Assembly (NCBI GenBank): GCA_964614855.1
Contig: CAZTMX010000038.1
Coordinates: forward strand, 1-18,541
Direction of reading: 5' to 3'
DNA from: CAWJHE01 sp964614855
GTDB taxonomy: Bacteria; Chloroflexota; Anaerolineae; Anaerolineales; UBA4823
Length of the DNA: 18,541 nucleotides
Shown: positions 13,987 to 18,541 of the stretch, piece by piece
Position numbering within the stretch: position 1 is the first letter of the stretch
Layout of the letters: the number at the start of each line of letters is the position of its first letter
Program-made: the position numbers and the translations under genes
Notes under the pieces: generated by a model
What the model was told of the DNA's origin: nothing
Database searches by the model: none
The model's input: the letters and a program-made list of their open reading frames with translations, nothing else

Positions 13987-14973
13987 TTATGGAACCAGCG
14001 CTTTGATGACCGTATAAAATAGTGCGGCCAATAAAGCTGTCGCGGGAATGGTCAGCAGCCAGGCGGCGGCAATTTCGCCTGCTACCCCCCAACGCACTTT
14101 ACTCACTCGATCGGCAGTGCCCACACCCATGATAGATGAACTGACCACTTGCGTGGTGCTCACCGGACCACCCAGGATCGAACTGCCCAGGATCACCATG
14201 GCTGAAGCCAGCTGAGAATTAAACCCATCCATAGGGCGGATCTTGTAGAATTTTCCACCCAGGGTGCGGATAAGCTTCCAGCCGCCCAATGCGGTGCCAA
14301 GGGCAATCATCGTTGCGCAAATCAGGATGACCCACATGGGCACCGCAAACTCAGCCAAATAACCACTGGTGACCAGTGCCAGGGTGATGATGCCCATGGT
14401 CTTCTGGGCATCGTTTGTACCGTGGCTGAGCGCCAGAGCAAGTGCAGTGAGTACCTGTCCGCGTTTGAAGATCCAATTAATCCTAGGAGAAGCTCTCCAG
14501 ATCAGCAAGGTCACCAGGCGAGTTACCACAAACCCAAACACAAACCCGACAATGGGAGAAGCAAACAAGGCGATCAGGACTTTTTCCAGACCCTGGAGCT
14601 GAATCATCTGCCAGCCTGCACCGATGATAACCGCGCCGGTGAAGCCGCCGATCAGTGCATGCGATGAACTGCTGGGCAGTCCAAAATACCAGGTGAGCAG
14701 GTTCCACAAGATGGCGCTGAGAAGTGCTGCTATGAGCACCTGGATATTGATGCTCGCGGGGTGCACGATCTCACTACCAATCGTCTCAGCCACTGCCACA
14801 CCGAAAATGAACGGTCCGACAAAATTAGCCAGGGCGGTCATACCCAGAGCCAACCGCGGCGGCACAGCCCTGGAGGAAATCATGGTTGCCACCACATTGC
14901 TTGAATCGTGGACACCGTTGAGAAAATCGAATAGCAGGGCTAACAAGATTACTGCGATGAGCGTGAAAGTCAT
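13987..14973 (-). CDS. pit: PiT family inorganic phosphate transporter
   Basis: The 328-residue membrane protein is a cation-coupled phosphate (or metal-phosphate) carrier. Both copies of the PiT signature are present as an inverted repeat of the fold: NGVHDSSN (19-26) and SHGTNDAQK (183-191). They are accompanied by GLPSSSSHALIGG (98-110) and GGPVSTTQ (269-276). About ten hydrophobic helices cover nearly the full length, with a short cytosolic loop near 160-175. It lacks the long central loop of the E. coli PitA/B proteins and matches the shorter bacterial form. The ATG at 14973 lies 21 bases after the DUF47 stop, with GGAG upstream. The pair DUF47-pit is a widespread operon in which the DUF47 protein is thought to modulate the carrier. 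Confidence 0.95.
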   Translation of the reverse strand: MTFTLIAVILLALLFDFLNGVHDSSNVVATMISSRAVPPRLALGMTALANFVGPFIFGVAVAETIGSEIVHPASINIQVLIAALLSAILWNLLTWYFGLPSSSSHALIGGFTGAVIIGAGWQMIQLQGLEKVLIALFASPIVGFVFGFVVTRLVTLLIWRASPRINWIFKRGQVLTALALALSHGTNDAQKTMGIITLALVTSGYLAEFAVPMWVILICATMIALGTALGGWKLIRTLGGKFYKIRPMDGFNSQLASAMVILGSSILGGPVSTTQVVSSSIMGVGTADRVSKVRWGVAGEIAAAWLLTIPATALLAALFYTVIKALVP

Positions 14974-14994
14974 CTTTTATAACTCCAGGCAAGG

Positions 14995-15711
14995 CTAAGT
15001 AATCTTGACGACGATGTCAGCCAGCACATCGGCAGCCTCATCACCCCGGTCGGCAGCATTGCTCAGGTGACGGTAGACTTCGCGGCTTTTTAACATCTTC
15101 ACCACATGCTTGATATCTTCTGCACCAGTGAACAGGTCCGCCAATGCCTCGCGATATACGCCTTCCACACGGTTCTCGAAAGCCTTGGCGCGCTGGGCGT
15201 GCTCAAGAGCAACGCCAGGGTGCTGCTCCAGGCGTTCGACGGCCAGCATCAGTTCGTAAGTGGCTTCGCGAACCAAGGATGCCATGCGCTGCATATACGA
15301 GGTGGGTTTTACCTTCAAAATTTCCATTTCGCTGACCGTGCTGTATGCGTAATCGATCACATCATCGATGGTGCGCGAGAGGGCAAAGATATCCTCCCGG
15401 TCGAAAGGTGTAATGAAGGTCTTGTTCAGTTCGTAGATTAAGATGCGCCGCACCTCGTCGGCCTCCTTCTCTTTCATCCTTAACTTTTCGGCGGCGGCAG
15501 GATCCTGGTTGACCATGTACTCGCTGAGCGCGTCCATGCCCTCCAGGGTCGTCTGCGCCTGGTCGCGGATTAGCTTTACAAACATATTTTGGCGCTTTTT
15601 GAATAACCGCCCGAAAAACGATTCTCTACCCGGTTGCCTGGCAGGAGTGGGTGTATCTCCAATTGAGTATCCTGCTGAGGATTTCGGGGGTTCGTGTTCA
15701 CTTTTCATCAT
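14995..15711 (-). CDS. DUF47 (PhoU-like) protein, partner of the phosphate transporter
   Basis: The protein has 238 residues with an all-helical PhoU-like core from about residue 33 on. Segments EKEADEVRR (81-89), TPFDREDIFALS (101-112) and DDVIDY (116-121) are the conserved acidic, probably metal-binding, elements of the DUF47/TIGR00153 family. The first 30 residues are Pro/Ser-rich and probably disordered. There is no membrane segment, so it is cytosolic. Two ATG codons are adjacent (15711 and 15708); AGGAGATAA upstream gives better spacing to the second, so the protein may begin at MKSEHE. Gene order next to the PiT carrier supports a role in phosphate transport control. Confidence 0.93.
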   Translation of the reverse strand: MMKSEHEPPKSSAGYSIGDTPTPARQPGRESFFGRLFKKRQNMFVKLIRDQAQTTLEGMDALSEYMVNQDPAAAEKLRMKEKEADEVRRILIYELNKTFITPFDREDIFALSRTIDDVIDYAYSTVSEMEILKVKPTSYMQRMASLVREATYELMLAVERLEQHPGVALEHAQRAKAFENRVEGVYREALADLFTGAEDIKHVVKMLKSREVYRHLSNAADRGDEAADVLADIVVKIT

Positions 15712-15758
15712 TTATCTCCTGAACAGAGAAATTTTCCCTTTTTTAAGTTACTGCTTTT

Positions 15759-15767
15759 ATTGTAGCA
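15759..15767 (-). promoter_or_regulatory. Extended -10 promoter of the DUF47-pit operon
   Basis: The minus strand reads TGCTACAAT about 50 bases ahead of the DUF47 start. No clear -35 and no recognisable Pho-box repeat were seen. Confidence 0.5.
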
Positions 15768-15816
15768 TAGGATGAAAGCTGCCTTCTATTTACGTCTAAA
15801 TCATCTTTGCGGCTAT

Positions 15817-15882
15817 GGAATGCGGGCTCAGGATTTGAAACCCGCACAAGTTGGAGAGCGAGAATTTGTGGAAGCGCATTCC
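15817..15882. repeat. Nested inverted repeats in the DUF47/glcF intergenic region
   Basis: GGAATGCG (15817-15824) pairs with CGCATTCC (15875-15882), and TGCGGG (15821-15826) pairs with CCCGCA (15841-15846). The two pairings share bases and exclude one another. They lie in the 225-base gap between divergent genes, otherwise empty of coding sequence, and may be an operator or an RNA leader element. Confidence 0.35.
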
Positions 15883-15923
15883 TGTGGGGCCAATTTCCTC
15901 AAAATATGATGGGAGTGTTATTA

Positions 15924-15929
15924 TATAAT
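15924..15929 (+). promoter_or_regulatory. -10 box of glcF, suggesting a leaderless transcript
   Basis: A perfect TATAAT ends 7 bases before the ATG of glcF, so transcription would start at or next to the start codon. No ribosome site is found between box and ATG. The -35 region (AAAATA at about 17 bases) is poor. Confidence 0.5.
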
Positions 15930-15936
15930 CTCCATC

Positions 15937-17229
15937 ATGGCTGATCACACCTTGCCCCCCTCCGAAGACCAGTATCTGAACTGCATCCGCTGCGGTCTAT
16001 GCCTGGCTGTTTGCCCCACCTATCGTGAACACCTCAGCGAGACTGCCTCGCCGCGCGGGCGAGTGGCGCTGGCGCGCAAGAGCCTGGAAGGTGAATTGGC
16101 GCTCAGCCTCAACCTGGTGGAGCAGATGTACGCCTGTTTTGACTGTCTGGCCTGCAATGAGATCTGCCCGGTGGGCATCCATCCGGCGGACCTGGCAGTA
16201 CAGATGCGCAGCCTGCAAGAACAGAACCGTCCCAGCGGCTGGAAAGAGCATTTGTTTCAAGGGTTAGTGCCTCATCCCGGACGCATGGAATTGGCCACCT
16301 GGCCTTTGCGTATCTACCAAAGATTGGGGTTGCGCCGCCTGGTCTACGCCTTGGGGTTGGCAAAATGGCTGCCGTCCCAACTGCGCGATCTGGAAGCTAT
16401 GCTGCCGCACCTGCCGCAGCGCCCATTGCGCCCTACTTTGCAAGAAGTTACCCCGGCAACGGGTGAGAGCCTGCGCCGTGTCGGCTTCTTCCTGGGTTGC
16501 GCTCAGAGCCTGATGTTTGCCGGAGAAAGCGCGGCCACGCTACGCGTACTGGCTCGCAACGCATGTACAGTGATCTCACCGCGTGAGACGGTGTGTTGCG
16601 GCATGCCTGCACTCAGTTATGGGCGTGTTGACCTTGTCCGCCAGCAAGCACGGCACAACATCCAGCTCTTCGAACAGGCGGATGTTGCGGCGATTGTTAC
16701 CGACTGCGCCACCTGCGGTTCCACACTCAAAGACTACGGTCACCTCCTGGCGGATGACCCTGCCTGGGCAGAACGAGCAGCAGCTTTTGCCGCCAAGGTG
16801 CGTGATGTAAGCGAATTCTTGCTCAGCATTCCGCTGGAAAAGCCCACCGGCAGGTTGGAAGGGCGGGTAACCTATCACGATCCCTGCCACCTGCGCCGCG
16901 GCCAGGGGGTATGGCAGCAGCCGCGCGCGCTGCTGCGCATGATCGATGGGCTGGAGTTTGTCGAATTGCCAGAAGCAGATTGGTGCTGCGGCTCGGCGGG
17001 CAGCCAGTTGATCACCCACTACGAGACTTCTAGCCGGGTGTTGCAACGTAAGACTGATCATATTGCCAGCACCGGGGCAGATTTTGTCGCCTCGGGCTGC
17101 CCTGGCTGCCAGATGCAGTTGAAAGCTGGTGTGAAGCGGCAGGGAATGGCGGTGAAAGTGGTGCACCCGGTCAGCCTGTTGGATAAAGCCTACACCCAGG
17201 ACCCCCCATCTCTCCAGGACAGTACATAG
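15937..17229 (+). CDS. glcF: GlcF-like iron-sulfur subunit of a 2-hydroxy-acid oxidase
   Basis: The 430-residue protein should pass electrons from a partner flavoprotein to the quinone pool. Two [4Fe-4S] sites are at the N-terminus: CIRCGLCLAVCP (16-27) and CFDCLACNEICP (67-78). Two CCG domains follow: CCG at 220-222 with DCATCG (256-261), and DPCH (315-318) with CCG at 350-352 and GCPGCQ (388-392). These bind a further cluster in the family. There is no membrane helix. The N-terminus begins close to the first cluster, as in known GlcF proteins, which supports this start although no ribosome site precedes it. The partner gene follows 68 bases downstream. The substrate could be glycolate or D-lactate; sequence alone does not decide. 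Confidence 0.9.
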   Translation: MADHTLPPSEDQYLNCIRCGLCLAVCPTYREHLSETASPRGRVALARKSLEGELALSLNLVEQMYACFDCLACNEICPVGIHPADLAVQMRSLQEQNRPSGWKEHLFQGLVPHPGRMELATWPLRIYQRLGLRRLVYALGLAKWLPSQLRDLEAMLPHLPQRPLRPTLQEVTPATGESLRRVGFFLGCAQSLMFAGESAATLRVLARNACTVISPRETVCCGMPALSYGRVDLVRQQARHNIQLFEQADVAAIVTDCATCGSTLKDYGHLLADDPAWAERAAAFAAKVRDVSEFLLSIPLEKPTGRLEGRVTYHDPCHLRRGQGVWQQPRALLRMIDGLEFVELPEADWCCGSAGSQLITHYETSSRVLQRKTDHIASTGADFVASGCPGCQMQLKAGVKRQGMAVKVVHPVSLLDKAYTQDPPSLQDST

Positions 17230-17297
17230 AAATATTGGGACTGGTGCTGGAGGATAACCGCAAGCACCCGTCCAAATCAGCGTCTGAGGAATATACG

Positions 17298-18541
17298 ATG
17301 ATCGACCCATCTCTCATCATCCAGTTTGAAAAAGCCATCGGTAAGGACAGCGTGCTGACCAGCCCAGAAGACCTTGCTGTTTACGGCTTTGACGGTACCT
17401 TCGAAGACCACCGCCCCGACCTGGTGTTGCTGCCGCGCACAACCGAGCAGGTCAGCCATGCAGTGCAGATTGCTGCGGCGGCGCGCCTGCCGCTGGTGAC
17501 GCGCGGCATGGGTTCGGGCCTGGCTGCTGCCACAGTGCCTTTCCAGGGTGGGGTCGTCCTGGCGTTGACGCTTATGAACCGCATCCTGGAAATTGACCCG
17601 GTAAACGCCACTGCTCATGTGGAGGCTGGTATGATTACTGCCGATTTGCAGGCGGCTGTCGAAAAACAGGGGCTATTCTACCCCCCTGACCCCTCCAGCA
17701 ACCGCCACTCCACCATTGGCGGTAACATCGCATGCAATGCTGGCGGTCCGCGCTGCCTGAAATACGGTGTCACTGGCAATTATGTGCTCGGGCTGACTGT
17801 TGTCCTGGCGGATGGGCGCATCCTGCACACCGGTGGGAAATCGATCAAGGATGTGGTTGGCTATGATTTAAATGCCCTCTTTACTGGATCGGAGGGCACG
17901 TTGGGTATCATCACCGAAGCGCTGCTGCGGCTGACTGCCAAACCTCAGTATACTCGCACAGCCCTGGTGGAGTTCCCTTTCCTGGATGATGCCATGCGTA
18001 CCGTCAATGCTGTCCTGGCAGCGGGGATCGTCCCGGCTACTATTGAGGTGATGGATGAAACTGCCATTGCTTGCATCGAGGAAGCCATGCATTTGGGTTT
18101 GCCGCTGGATGTGGAAGCTATTCTGCTGATCGAAAGCGACGGTTCTGATGAAGCTGCCGTACAGCGTGAGAGTGAGGAGATCGACCGTCTGTGCAGGGTT
18201 TGTGGGGCGCGCCAAGTGCGCCTGGCACAAAGCGAGAGCGAGCGCGCCAATTTGTGGCGGGCGCGGCGCTCCGTCTCACCATCGCTGGCGCGGCGCGCGC
18301 CAAACAAGCTGGGCGAAGATATCACTGTGCCGCGCAGCGCCATCCCGGCAGCTGTACGCGGGTTGAAGAACATCAGCGCCAAATACGGTTTACCCATGGT
18401 GATTTATGGCCATGCGGGGGACGGTAACCTACATCCCACCATCCTGTTTGATAAGCGTGACCCAGCCCAGTGGAAGCTCGTGCAGCAGATGGCGGCTGAA
18501 GAGTTCACCCTGGCTCTTTCGCTGGGGGGCACCCTGTCCGG
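17298..18541 (+). CDS. glcD: GlcD-like FAD-linked oxidase (3' end outside window)
   Basis: This flavoprotein of the glycolate/D-lactate oxidase family starts at ATG 17298, with GAGGA about 8 bases ahead, and stays open to the right edge (414 codons). The FAD-binding half has LLPRTTEQV (44-52), TRGMGSG (68-74, where many relatives have RGxGTG), GGNIACNAGG (141-150) and KYGVTGNYVLGL (155-166). GKSIKDVVGYDL and LFTGSEGTLGIIT (180-206) complete the FAD pocket. The C-terminal half carries NKLGEDITVP and YGHAGDGNLHP, typical substrate-side motifs. The last residues GGTLSG lead into the family's usual E-H-G-I-G, lost outside the window. It forms a two-gene unit with the iron-sulfur protein; no GlcE-like gene lies between or before them. 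Confidence 0.93.
   Translation, partial: MIDPSLIIQFEKAIGKDSVLTSPEDLAVYGFDGTFEDHRPDLVLLPRTTEQVSHAVQIAAAARLPLVTRGMGSGLAAATVPFQGGVVLALTLMNRILEIDPVNATAHVEAGMITADLQAAVEKQGLFYPPDPSSNRHSTIGGNIACNAGGPRCLKYGVTGNYVLGLTVVLADGRILHTGGKSIKDVVGYDLNALFTGSEGTLGIITEALLRLTAKPQYTRTALVEFPFLDDAMRTVNAVLAAGIVPATIEVMDETAIACIEEAMHLGLPLDVEAILLIESDGSDEAAVQRESEEIDRLCRVCGARQVRLAQSESERANLWRARRSVSPSLARRAPNKLGEDITVPRSAIPAAVRGLKNISAKYGLPMVIYGHAGDGNLHPTILFDKRDPAQWKLVQQMAAEEFTLALSLGGTLS

Noticed and set aside
16576..17310. 244-codon antisense open frame over the end of glcF
   Set aside because: Its composition follows the antisense of the CCG domains. It has no family motif and no initiation signal.
1..18541. Mobile element, CRISPR array, toxin-antitoxin or defence genes
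   Set aside because: I found no transposase, integrase, direct repeat array or small toxin-like pair. Composition looks even across the window.

Overview
The window is about 18.5 kb of moderately GC-rich bacterial chromosome. It is dense in housekeeping and energy genes, and I see no insertion sequence, phage gene, CRISPR array or plasmid function. The gene set points to an aerobic or facultatively respiring, menaquinone-using bacterium: a b6c1-type quinol:cytochrome c reductase whose subunit IV is fused to two c-type heme domains, a two-anchor succinate dehydrogenase, an NADP-type isocitrate dehydrogenase, and a GlcF/GlcD oxidase pair. A Chloroflexota (Anaerolineae-like) source is my best guess. 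It is an inference from protein style and gene combination, not a database match.

Layout. 1-1446 (minus): a rhomboid protease cut by the window edge and a SAM methyltransferase. 1510-2008 (plus): a strong promoter, tRNA-Pro(TGG), a 103-residue protein of unknown function and a very clear intrinsic terminator; tRNA and protein look like one short transcription unit. 2029-5392 (plus): a family 2 glycosyltransferase, an RNase HII gene broken by an in-frame TGA, and an S9 prolyl-oligopeptidase-like peptidase. 5400-6758 (plus): isocitrate dehydrogenase with its own extended -10 promoter. 6790-10092 (minus): Rieske protein, cytochrome b6-like protein and the subunit IV/diheme cytochrome c fusion, followed by a cation diffusion facilitator. 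10338-13749 (plus): sdhC-sdhD-sdhA-sdhB, divergent from the bc operon across a 245-base region that carries promoters in both directions and an overlapping palindrome. 13779-13962: terminator, promoter, tRNA-Arg(CCT), terminator. 13987-15711 (minus): DUF47 (PhoU-like) protein and a PiT phosphate transporter. 15937-18541 (plus): a GlcF-like iron-sulfur protein and a GlcD-like flavoprotein cut by the right edge.

How the parts fit. Isocitrate dehydrogenase and succinate dehydrogenase are TCA-cycle enzymes. Succinate dehydrogenase passes electrons to the quinone pool, and the bc complex would take them from quinol to its own tethered c-type hemes. GlcF/GlcD would feed electrons from a 2-hydroxy acid such as glycolate or lactate into the same chain. 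The Rieske protein lacks the Ser and Tyr that raise cluster potential in ubiquinone enzymes, which fits a menaquinol system.

The points most worth a second look are the TGA-interrupted rnhB, the diheme fusion and b6-like spacing of the bc complex together with the unusual Rieske loop, the palindrome between the two respiratory operons, the tRNA-Pro/unknown-protein unit, the apparently leaderless glcF, and an odd discriminator base and stem mismatch in tRNA-Arg. I found nothing that I can defend as a wholly new defence or mobile system.
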